Below, one piece after another: positions 1-5,158 of a stretch of 5,305 nt of DNA (within the stretch, counting starts at the first letter, position 1; each line of letters opens with the position of its first letter). The DNA comes from Planctomycetaceae bacterium UBA4655. GTDB lineage: Bacteria > Planctomycetota > Planctomycetia > Pirellulales > UBA1268. Location of the stretch: NCBI GenBank assembly GCA_002405515.1, contig DHLZ01000247.1, positions 1 to 5,305 on the forward strand, written 5' to 3'. The notes under the pieces were generated by a model that saw nothing but the letters and a program-made list of their open reading frames with translations, did no database searches and was not told the DNA's origin. The position numbers were made by a program, and so were the translations under genes.

Positions 1-11
1 GCGTCGCCATG

Positions 12-172
12 GCCGGTAGCCCTTTTCTCGAGGGTCCCTGCCGTCGGTTTCGTCGAACTCCCCGGATGCCCGAGGCGCGAGTTTCCCTGCTGGCGTTTGC
101 GGGTAATTCCCGGAAGCCCGAGGCGCATGTTTCCCTGCAGGCGATCGCTGGAAATTCCCGGAAGCCCGAGGC
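12..172. repeat. Decayed 48-49 bp tandem repeat array
   Basis: Two clear units of period 48 (about 68-115 and 116-163) share the blocks GCCCGAGGCGC, GTTTCCCTGC and AATTCCCGGAAG. A third unit begins at 164 and passes into the 39 bp repeat. A more diverged unit, offset by 49, can be traced leftward over about 12-60 (TCCCTGCC, then CCCCGGATG). The period is a multiple of three, so one plus-strand frame stays open and gives repetitive peptides (SRKPEAHVSL and similar). I read this as repeat DNA rather than a gene. A looser TTTCCCTG copy at 244-251 suggests further decay to the right. Confidence 0.75.
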
Positions 173-198
173 GCAAGCCGAGAGGGGCGTTGACGCGG
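160..198 (+). repeat. Left arm of perfect 39 bp inverted repeat
   Basis: This arm starts GGAAGCCCGAGGCG and ends GGGGCGTTGACGCGG. Its exact reverse complement lies at 580-618. The arm is continuous with the tandem array on its left. The 381 bp between the arms also contain a diverged third copy in the reverse orientation at 287-311, which matches 594-618 at 23 of 25 positions. The family therefore occurs in both orientations around this gene end. Repeats translating to PEAQAERGVDA are, from memory, widespread in planctomycete genomes. Confidence 0.85.
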
Positions 199-579
199 CG
201 TCATATTGGACGTCACGTGCGTCGAGAACGTTCCCGCGGAAATTTTCCCTGACGCTCCCCTTCTCATTGCTGCCACCTCAGGTTCCCGCTCGGCTCGCGC
301 CTCGGGCTTCCGCGTACCCGACAGGTCGTTCAGCACAAGTTCGTTCAGCACAGAACAAGAAACCTTCAACCTGATCGTGCTTCGGCATCAATGACTCACT
401 CAGGCACCTTGATGCTGAACGCTCCGGAGGGGCGTGGTCGGGGGGTCGGGGAACGTGCAGGAGCCTCAGGCGTATCCTCGCCGTAGCGACGGAGCGTCTG
501 CTCCCCCGGCGGCAAGACGGCGTCGTTCGGGCGGGCGACGTCGTTCGACACGATTGTGACCGGGCATCCAGTCGAGGTA
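199..579. other. Gene-free repeat-rich spacer
   Basis: No open frame here looks like a real protein. The spacer holds a reverse-oriented copy of the 39 bp repeat (287-311), a 12 bp direct repeat TCGTTCAGCACA at 326-337 and 341-352, the 9-mer TGCTGAACG at 413-421 (reverse complement of CGTTCAGCA within that 12-mer), one copy of the 70 bp dispersed repeat (459-528), and CGTCGTTCG repeated at 521-529 and 539-547. It lies downstream of the minus-strand gene ending at 585. I see no clear terminator in it. Confidence 0.6.
459..528 (+). repeat. 70 bp dispersed repeat, copy A
   Basis: This copy matches 5196-5265 at 64 of 70 positions in the same orientation, and the first 25 bases are identical. The shared core includes GCCTCAGGCGTATCCTCGCC and GTCTGCTCCCCCGG. 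As in the right-hand copy, GATGCTGAACG lies upstream (411-421), but here the distance to the core is 20 bp longer. The left strand of the long stem present in the right-hand copy is disrupted, so this copy looks older or degraded. Confidence 0.85.
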
Positions 580-618
580 CCGCGTCAACGCCCCTCTCGG
601 CTTGCGCCTCGGGCTTCC
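580..618 (-). repeat. Right arm of 39 bp inverted repeat, overlaps a gene end
   Basis: Exact reverse complement of 160-198. It covers the 3' end of the minus-strand LolA-like gene and supplies its last ten codons (EARGASREGR) and its TGA stop, which is the TGA within GCGTTGACGCGG. This suggests repeat insertion or expansion into a coding sequence, with translation now ending inside the repeat. Confidence 0.85.
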
Positions 619-1517
619 GTGACAGGAGCAGCCGGCCGCATCGGGCCGACGGCCGACGGGTCGGCGAGATCGACCGGACGGTAGCCCTCGTACGCCGGCA
701 TCTGCCAGAGCTGGCCCGGATCGGCCGGGCCCGAGTTCGTCGTGAGCGAGGCGATGTCGAGCTGGAAGTTGATGCCGGCGACGGGCCACGAGACCTCGAT
801 GAGCCTCGGCAGCGCGGCGCCCGAGGCGGGATCGACCCGATGACGGCTCGTGCGGACGCTCGCGAGCCGCTCGCCCGCGGGGCTGAAGAGATGCTGCTCG
901 ACGACGAGGCCGGTCGTGCCGTCGAGCAGTGTCGAGCGGACGAGTTCACCGTCGGGCGAGCCGATCCGGCTGCGGACCTCGATCCGGCCGTCGGGGAGCT
1001 GGAAGGGGCCCTCGTGCCGGTCCTCCGGCCGAAACTCCACGAGCCCGAGCAACTCCGGCATCCAGTCGGCGCGGATCGGCAGCAGCTGCCGGGCCGCCGC
1101 CTCCTGGTAGCGGTCGTGCCGGCAGTAGAGCATCACGGGCGGGTCGTGCCGCCGAATCCAGAGCCAGAAGAGGTCGTCGTTGGACCCGATGTCGAGCTCG
1201 TTGCCGGTCACGGTCGTCTGCGCCCGCAGCCGGAACCGTCGCGGCGGCTCGCAGGCCACCTGCGACGAGAGCCGCGGCACGCCCGGCACGGAGAGCGTCG
1301 CCTGCGGCGCCATGTAGCTGCGGACGCGGTGCGTGTTGTCGTGGACGGCCGCGACGATCTGCTCGAGCGTCGGATGCGCGGGGAGCGCCCGCGGCAGCGG
1401 CATCGTCCCATACTGGTAGCCGCGAAGTTGCTGCGGGCAGGCCGCGCCGCTGGCGGCGAGAGCGCCGACGAGCACGGCGAAGAGGAGAACGTGCGAGCGA
1501 GCCCGTCCGGTGATCAT
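585..1517 (-). CDS. Exported LolA-like (lipo)protein, 310 aa
   Basis: The start is ATG at 1517, chosen because a strong GGGGGAGG ribosome site (1529-1522) lies 4 nt upstream and a signal sequence follows directly. Residues 1-27 have an Arg-containing n-region, a hydrophobic core (VLLFAVLVGALAASG) and Cys27, a possible lipidation site, although AASGAAC is a poor lipobox because Gly is at -3. After a Pro-rich linker, residues about 50-285 look like a LolA/LolB-type half-barrel: LEQIVAAVHDNTHRVRSY, then RRFRLRAQTTVTGNELDIGSN, then LFWLWIRR, ending with WQMPAYEGYRPVDL. This is a fold-level inference; no catalytic residues are expected. Likely role: periplasmic or membrane-anchored lipid or lipoprotein binding. 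The start overlaps the upstream gene's stop (ATGA), implying translational coupling. The C-terminal ten residues come from a dispersed repeat, so the native tail may be lost. The protein is confident, the family moderately so. Confidence 0.85.
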   Translation of the reverse strand: MITGRARSHVLLFAVLVGALAASGAACPQQLRGYQYGTMPLPRALPAHPTLEQIVAAVHDNTHRVRSYMAPQATLSVPGVPRLSSQVACEPPRRFRLRAQTTVTGNELDIGSNDDLFWLWIRRHDPPVMLYCRHDRYQEAAARQLLPIRADWMPELLGLVEFRPEDRHEGPFQLPDGRIEVRSRIGSPDGELVRSTLLDGTTGLVVEQHLFSPAGERLASVRTSRHRVDPASGAALPRLIEVSWPVAGINFQLDIASLTTNSGPADPGQLWQMPAYEGYRPVDLADPSAVGPMRPAAPVTEARGASREGR

Positions 1518-1996
1518 GCCGCCTCCCCCGACCAGAGCAGTTCGGTGAGCTTGTGGGCGACGTCGTCCGAGGCTCCCTCCACCGTGCGGATCCGGTATTC
1601 GGTGGCGCGTCGCGGGCAGATCACCCGAAGCGTCGGCGGGCCGCTCTCCAGCGGCCCCCCCTGCTCCGCCAACCGCAGGACGCGGCGGCGGACGAGAAAC
1701 AGCGCAAGCAGATACCGCAGCCTCGCCTCGACCTCGTCTCCCTCGAGCCGCTCGAGCACGTCGAGCAGGACGTCGGCGGACGCGAGCGACGGCCCCTTCG
1801 CCCGGACTTCGGGCATCGTCGATATCCACCAGGCGATGGTCTGCTCCGGCGGTCCACGCCAGGCATCGGCCAAGACGTCGACCCGCTCGATCGAGCCGCC
1901 GACCCTGACGAGCGCGGAATAGAACCTCTCGCCCGGCTCGATCGACCGGCCCGTCTCGGCACACTGGCATGTCGGCCGGCGGATGGTGAGGTCCAT
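1514..1996 (-). CDS. Conserved-looking small protein with N-terminal CxC, 160 aa
   Basis: I cannot assign a named family. The start is ATG at 1996 (MDLTIRRPTCQCAETG). The frame is open further upstream, but that part reads as low-complexity Arg/Gly/Ala shadow and crosses the promoter region. Cys10 and Cys12 sit in a CQCAETGRSIEPGERF motif that resembles a reduced treble-clef or knuckle, though only two cysteines are nearby (the next is Cys127). Then come FYSALVRVGGSIERVDVL, AWRGPPEQTIAWWISTMPE, and an Arg-rich helix ARLRYLLALFLVRRRVLRL (residues 91-109). There is no signal peptide or convincing membrane segment, so it is probably cytoplasmic. From memory, planctomycete genomes carry proteins with this pattern next to a LolA-like gene; a search would decide. 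The TGA stop overlaps the ATG of the next gene by the ATGA arrangement, so the two genes are probably co-translated and functionally linked. Confidence 0.82.
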   Translation of the reverse strand: MDLTIRRPTCQCAETGRSIEPGERFYSALVRVGGSIERVDVLADAWRGPPEQTIAWWISTMPEVRAKGPSLASADVLLDVLERLEGDEVEARLRYLLALFLVRRRVLRLAEQGGPLESGPPTLRVICPRRATEYRIRTVEGASDDVAHKLTELLWSGEAA

Positions 1997-2019
1997 GGGA
2001 TTTTCCGGGAGGGCTGCGG

Positions 2020-2049
2020 ATCGTAGGGACTCGGCGGTGCCCGGTTCAA
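2020..2049 (-). promoter_or_regulatory. Candidate sigma-70-like promoter for the CxC/LolA-like operon
   Basis: On the minus strand TTGAAC (2049-2044) is followed after 18 nt by TACGAT (2025-2020). Each matches four of six consensus bases. Transcription would start near 2012, leaving a leader of about 16 nt before the ATG at 1996. The -35 element lies inside a short direct repeat, AACCGGG-TTTG-AACCGGG. Planctomycete promoters are poorly defined, so this is a plausible assignment only. Confidence 0.4.
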
Positions 2050-2097
2050 ACCCGGTTTCGCCGGCGTCGCCGCGAAAAGCGGCCGCGCGCGAAGCCA

Positions 2098-2131
2098 GGC
2101 CCCCTGCGGGACCGCGAGAAGCTGGGGGGCT
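2098..2131. terminator. Weak hairpin after the HAD gene
   Basis: GCCCCC (2099-2104) can pair with GGGGGC (2125-2130). A small inner stem GCGG-GA-CCGC lies at 2106-2115. It sits 15 to 48 bases past the stop of the HAD phosphatase on the minus strand and upstream of the next promoter, where a terminator would be useful. No T-run follows, so intrinsic termination is doubtful. Confidence 0.2.
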
Positions 2132-2145
2132 CGCCGCCCGACCGA

Positions 2146-2991
2146 TCAGGCCAAAATCCAGTCCACTACCGCCGCGATGCCCCCGTCGTCGTTCGTGGGA
2201 GCCACACGGTCCGCGGCGGCGATCGCCTCGCTCGTCGCGTTGCCCATCGCGACACCGAGCCCGGCCCCCTGCAGCATCGGCACGTCGTTGACGTCGTCGC
2301 CGACCGCGCAGATCTCCGCCGCCTCGATCCCCCAGCCGCCGGCGAGACGAGCCACGCTCGACCATTTCGTGACGCCCGCCGGCGCGATCTCGCACATCCA
2401 GTGCCGGTACCTCGGACTCCGGATCACGTGAAGCGACAGGGCATCGGGCCAGGCGGCCACGAGTTCTTCCTCCACGGCGACCATCGCCTCGCGGCTGCCC
2501 ATCGTGAAGCCCGCGAACGCGTTGTCGGGCGGCCGCTCGTGAAGATCGGGAACGACCCTCGCGACCGGCCGGTTGAGCTCGAGATACTCCTGGATGCCGG
2601 GCTCCCGCGAGAACGCCTTCGCGCAGTGGAAATCGAAGCCTTCGGAGAAGCTGTCGGTGTGGACGACCGCCTCGTGCCCACGCGCGGCGATCCTCGCAAG
2701 CACCCCTTCCAGCACCCCCTCGCCGAACGACGCCCGGTAGAGCGTGGCATGCCCGTCGCCGGAATCCTTGACGAGCGCGCCCGAGGCGGTGACGATCGGG
2801 CCCCGCAGCCCGAGCGTCTCGGCGACGCCGAGCGTGTCGCGATACCTCCGTCCCGTGGCGAGCACCACCCGCACCCCGCCATCGACCGCACGGCGGACGG
2901 CCGCAGCGGTGCCGGGAGCGACCTCGTGGCGGCCGTCGAGCACGGTTCCATCGACGTCGAGCACGAGGAGGCGGATGGGGCGGTGCGACAT
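2146..2991 (-). CDS. Cof-type HAD-IIB family phosphatase, 281 aa
   Basis: This is a cytoplasmic Mg-dependent phosphatase of the haloacid dehalogenase superfamily. All four HAD motifs are present: DVDGT at residues 12-16 (nucleophile Asp12, acid/base Asp14), ATGR at 45-48 (Thr46), Lys209 in GVTKWSSV, and GDDVNDVPML at 231-240 with Asp232 and Asp236. The GNA at 250-252 followed by AADRVAPTNDDGG near the end is typical of Cof/YidA-like proteins. The region between motifs II and III (about 85-195) is the C2B-type cap that sets substrate choice. Likely substrates are sugar phosphates or related small phosphoesters, but sequence alone does not say which. Length is normal for the family. The start MSHRPIRLLVLDVDGT places motif I at the usual distance. 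It is transcribed divergently from the Rieske gene with 18 bp between start codons and no good Shine-Dalgarno sequence. Confidence 0.93.
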   Translation of the reverse strand: MSHRPIRLLVLDVDGTVLDGRHEVAPGTAAAVRRAVDGGVRVVLATGRRYRDTLGVAETLGLRGPIVTASGALVKDSGDGHATLYRASFGEGVLEGVLARIAARGHEAVVHTDSFSEGFDFHCAKAFSREPGIQEYLELNRPVARVVPDLHERPPDNAFAGFTMGSREAMVAVEEELVAAWPDALSLHVIRSPRYRHWMCEIAPAGVTKWSSVARLAGGWGIEAAEICAVGDDVNDVPMLQGAGLGVAMGNATSEAIAAADRVAPTNDDGGIAAVVDWILA

Positions 2992-3009
2992 TCCCGCTAT
3001 AGTAGCGGC
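2992..3009. promoter_or_regulatory. 18 bp divergent intergene with palindrome and two -10-like boxes
   Basis: The only DNA between the HAD start (minus, 2991) and the Rieske start (plus, 3010) contains the inverted repeat CCGCTA-TAG-TAGCGG (2994-3008). On the plus strand TATAGT (2998-3003) ends 6 nt before the Rieske ATG. On the minus strand TACTAT (3004-2999) ends 7 nt before the HAD ATG. That spacing would start both RNAs at or next to the A of ATG, giving leaderless messages, which fits the lack of Shine-Dalgarno sequences. The two -10 boxes overlap, so polymerases would compete. The palindrome could alternatively be an operator. No clear -35 elements are visible. Confidence 0.5.
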
Positions 3010-3345
3010 ATGCAGGAAACCAGTCCCTTTCTCCCCGTCGCCCGAGTGGGCGAGATCCCCGCGGGCACCGGCAAGACCGTCGAGGTCAACGGACGGCTCG
3101 TCGCCGTCTTCTTCGACGGCGAGACGTACTCGGCGATCGACGACCTCTGCCCGCACATGGGCGCTTCGCTCGGTGCGGGCGTGCTGCGGGAGGGAACCGT
3201 CGTCTGCCCCTGGCACGCGTGGAGGTTTCGGCTCTGCGACGGGGCGTGGTGCGACAGCCCGAACCTCAAGGTCGACGTCTTCGAGACCCGGCTCGTCGGC
3301 GACGTGGTGGAGGCCCGCGTCCCGCCGGGCGAGTCGCTGGCGTGA
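3010..3345 (+). CDS. Rieske-type [2Fe-2S] ferredoxin domain protein, 111 aa
   Basis: A single-domain Rieske protein of the NirD/dioxygenase-ferredoxin type that would carry electrons in the cytoplasm. The cluster ligands are all visible: Cys47-Pro-His49 (DDLCPHMGASL) and Cys66-Pro-Trp-His69 (VVCPWHAWRF), spaced CxH-x16-CxxH. Before them come the usual beta strands (VARVGEIPAGTGKTVEVNG, VAVFFDGETYSAIDD). After them a strand-rich tail follows (LKVDVFETRLVGDVVEARV). There is no signal peptide, Tat motif or membrane anchor, so it is not a cytochrome bc1-type Rieske. Two extra cysteines, Cys76 and Cys81, follow the second ligand pair. No oxygenase or reductase partner lies in this window, so its partner is unknown. 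The stop is 7 bp from the convergent stop of the UPF0173 gene. Confidence 0.92.
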   Translation: MQETSPFLPVARVGEIPAGTGKTVEVNGRLVAVFFDGETYSAIDDLCPHMGASLGAGVLREGTVVCPWHAWRFRLCDGAWCDSPNLKVDVFETRLVGDVVEARVPPGESLA

Positions 3346-3352
3346 TCGGTCG

Positions 3353-4039
3353 TCAGGCGACGGCGATCGACTCGCCGGGGGCGAGCACGCGGGCGTCGGC
3401 GAGCTTCTGCGAGGTGATGGCGGCGGCCCAGGCAGCGGCGTCCTGCTCGATCGGCGGCCAGGTGCCGTAGTGGCTCGGCAGGGCCAGCCTCGGGCGGAGA
3501 AGCCGCACCGCCTCGACCGCGTCCTCCGGGCCCATCGTGAAGACGTCGCCGATCGGCAGGATCGCGGCGGACAGCCCCGCGCGTCCGATCCGTTCCATGT
3601 CTGAAAAGACCGCCGTGTCCCCGGCGAAGAAGATCCGCGTGCCGGCGAGGTCGAGCAGGAAGCTGCCCGGGTTGCCGCCGGTTGAGCCGTCGGGGAGCGT
3701 CGAGGAGTGGAAGGCGAGTTCCATCTTCGCCGTGCCGCCGGGCACCTTCACGCGGCCGCCGTGGTTCATCGGCTGGCAGTGGGAGATGCCGTGCTTGCCG
3801 AGCCACTGCGTGATCTCGAAGTTCGCGACCACGACCGCCTTCGTCCGCTTGGCGATCGCGACGCAGTCGGCGACATGGTCGAAATGGCCGTGCGTGAGCA
3901 GGATCGCGTCGCACTCGACGTCGGCCGCCCGCATCGACGCCGACGGGTTCTCGTCGAGGAAGGGGTCGATGATCAGGCGGCCGGCGGCCGTCGTCACGAG
4001 CCACGTCGCGTGGCCAAGCCAGGTCAGTTCGGTGGGCAT
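3353..4039 (-). CDS. UPF0173-family metal-dependent hydrolase (metallo-beta-lactamase fold), 228 aa
   Basis: Belongs to the metallo-beta-lactamase fold group often annotated UPF0173 / COG2220. The metal-binding set is intact: THGHFDH at 49-55 (His50, His52, Asp54, His55), His111 in AFHSS, Asp141 in FFAGDTAVF, and His190 in LPSHYGTWPP. The opening MPTELTWLGHATWLV and IIDPFLDENPSA are characteristic. The length matches the family. It is cytoplasmic; the physiological substrate of this family is not established. The start at 4039 is supported by a purine-rich ribosome site, GAGGAGAGAGG (4054-4044), 4 nt upstream. The first 16 bp overlap the end of the upstream pseudo-PGI gene, so the two are probably co-transcribed and translationally coupled. 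It ends tail to tail with the Rieske gene. Confidence 0.93.
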   Translation of the reverse strand: MPTELTWLGHATWLVTTAAGRLIIDPFLDENPSASMRAADVECDAILLTHGHFDHVADCVAIAKRTKAVVVANFEITQWLGKHGISHCQPMNHGGRVKVPGGTAKMELAFHSSTLPDGSTGGNPGSFLLDLAGTRIFFAGDTAVFSDMERIGRAGLSAAILPIGDVFTMGPEDAVEAVRLLRPRLALPSHYGTWPPIEQDAAAWAAAITSQKLADARVLAPGESIAVA

Positions 4040-5094
4040 GGTTCCTCTCTCCTCGTGTCGAAAATCGTATCCGGGTCGAGCCGTCGGCCAACCACTGTCG
4101 CAATCGCGAGCATCTGGAGCAACTGCCCGACCGCATGCTCGTCGAGCCGGGGCATCCGGATCGCCGCCACGTCGCTGCCGAGCGACGCCCTCACCGCCCA
4201 TGGGACTCCATGGTGATCGAGCAGCGGGTCGCGCCGCGGTTCGCCGATCGAGACGGCGACGGTGGCCTCGGCGTGCGATGGCCCCGCGCGGATGGCGTCG
4301 AGCCACGACGAGACCGCGGCCAGCCGCCGGGATTCCCCGCACTCGAGCCTCACGCCACGGGCGGTCGGCGCGGGGCGGAGGCAGAAGGCGACCGGGTTCG
4401 TCGATGGCGGCGCTTCGGCGAAGCGGTCGTTCATCGCGACCGCCCCCTCGAGCAATCGCACCACGTCGATCCCGACGATCGCCGCGGGCAGGAGCGTCGC
4501 GGCGGTGAACGGAGAGATCCCCGGAGCCGGCAGTTCGGCGAGCCGCTCCTCGGGCAGCACGCTGGAACGGTCGATCGCCGGCCGCAGAAGGTCCACCGCC
4601 CCCCGCACCGTGCCGTCGCGCTCGCCGTCGTCGATCGCCACGATGCCGACGCGGTCGAGGAGATCGTCGTGGACGGCAGCGCGTGGCCCGGCGACGATGT
4701 CGAGCAGGCCCGCGATCGCGTCGCCGTCGAAGTCGTTTCCCGCAAAGAACAGCCGCGGCCTGCCCCCCCGCTCACCACGGTCGAGATGGTTGTGGAGGGG
4801 ATGGCAGCAGGTTTCGAAGAGAATCCGCATCGCATGGTGCGTCGGGCCGGCGGCGACGAACACGAGCCGGTCGATCGACTCACGGATCCGCCGCGCCCGC
4901 GCGAGCACGGAAAAAAGCTCGCTCGACATGCGGTTCGTGCCGTAGTCCGCGAGCAGGTCCGCCGGCCTGCGGACGACCTCGCCGCCGATCACCTCCGCGC
5001 GGGCGACCTCGAACAGCGTCGCCTCCTCCGACGAGACCGCCGCCAGCGCGACGAGGAGAGGATCTTCCGGCGGTCGTGGGCGAATGACACTCAT
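4024..5094 (-). CDS. PGI-like pseudoenzyme (diverged glucose-6-phosphate isomerase paralogue), 356 aa
   Basis: Several stretches line up, by memory of the family, with planctomycete-type glucose-6-phosphate isomerase: SSEL (57-60), TCCHPLHNHLDRGERGGRPR (95-114), FFAGNDFDGDA, LLPAAIVGIDVVRLLEGA (201-218), AMNDRF, and RLDEHAVGQLLQMLAIATVV (316-335). The functional motifs are changed. The usual GIGGS loop reads AAGPT (81-85), the SKSGGT-ET phosphate loop is replaced near AIDDGERDGT (153-162), GGRFSV reads GISPFTA (192-198), the ESLGK and QEG segments carrying the catalytic Glu and His are not found, and the terminal QPGVE-K block with the catalytic Lys reads FDTRREEPC. At 356 aa it is shorter than typical PGIs (about 450-550), mostly from loss in the centre. 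The frame is open with no stops, so it is a maintained protein rather than a pseudogene. It probably binds a partner or ligand. The start at 5094 (MSVIRPRP) has GGAG 10 nt upstream; an ATG near 5190 would encode repeat sequence. Confidence 0.85.
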   Translation of the reverse strand: MSVIRPRPPEDPLLVALAAVSSEEATLFEVARAEVIGGEVVRRPADLLADYGTNRMSSELFSVLARARRIRESIDRLVFVAAGPTHHAMRILFETCCHPLHNHLDRGERGGRPRLFFAGNDFDGDAIAGLLDIVAGPRAAVHDDLLDRVGIVAIDDGERDGTVRGAVDLLRPAIDRSSVLPEERLAELPAPGISPFTAATLLPAAIVGIDVVRLLEGAVAMNDRFAEAPPSTNPVAFCLRPAPTARGVRLECGESRRLAAVSSWLDAIRAGPSHAEATVAVSIGEPRRDPLLDHHGVPWAVRASLGSDVAAIRMPRLDEHAVGQLLQMLAIATVVGRRLDPDTIFDTRREEPCPPN

Positions 5095-5108
5095 GGAGAA
5101 GCTTCTCC
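5095..5108 (-). promoter_or_regulatory. Palindromic ribosome-binding region of the PGI-like gene
   Basis: GGAGAAGCTTCTCC is a perfect 14 bp palindrome lying directly against the ATG at 5094. Its first half supplies the only Shine-Dalgarno-like GGAG (5108-5105), 10 nt before the start. In RNA the GGAGA could pair with TCTCC over an AGCT loop and hide the ribosome site, or the DNA could bind a dimeric regulator. Confidence 0.4.
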
Positions 5109-5121
5109 ACACGTTTTCCCC

Positions 5122-5138
5122 TCCGATCGCCCATCGGA
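5122..5138. promoter_or_regulatory. Inverted repeat upstream of the PGI-like gene
   Basis: TCCGAT-CGCCC-ATCGGA forms a 6 bp stem with a 5 nt spacer, centred 36 bp upstream of the ATG at 5094. This position would suit an operator, but no convincing -35/-10 pair was found around it. Confidence 0.3.
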
Positions 5139-5158
5139 AAAGCCCCCAGGCCTCAATC

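Noticed and set aside
61..172. CRISPR array
   Set aside because: Units are contiguous with 48 bp period and no unique spacers, repeats are imperfect, and no cas gene is present.
9..374. Plus-strand open frame of 121 codons
   Set aside because: It is built from 48 bp tandem units and the dispersed 39 bp repeat, has repetitive low-complexity translation and no recognisable domain or ribosome site.
840..1922. Long plus-strand open frame opposite the CxC and LolA-like genes
   Set aside because: Its translation is Arg/Glu/Pro-rich shadow sequence. The minus-strand genes have a signal sequence, domain-like blocks and coupled starts.
1518..1970. Longer N-terminus for the LolA-like gene
   Set aside because: The upstream extension is out-of-frame reading of the 160 aa gene. 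The true start has a Shine-Dalgarno sequence and signal peptide at 1517.
2040..2056. tRNA T-arm-like sequence CCCGG-TTCAAAC-CCGGT
   Set aside because: The following 7 nt find no matching 5' acceptor strand about 65 nt upstream, and no anticodon or D arm could be fitted. The TTGAAC on the other strand is better explained as a -35 element.
3346..3352. Bidirectional terminator between convergent Rieske and UPF0173 genes
   Set aside because: Only 7 bp separate the stops and no stem with a T-run is visible there.
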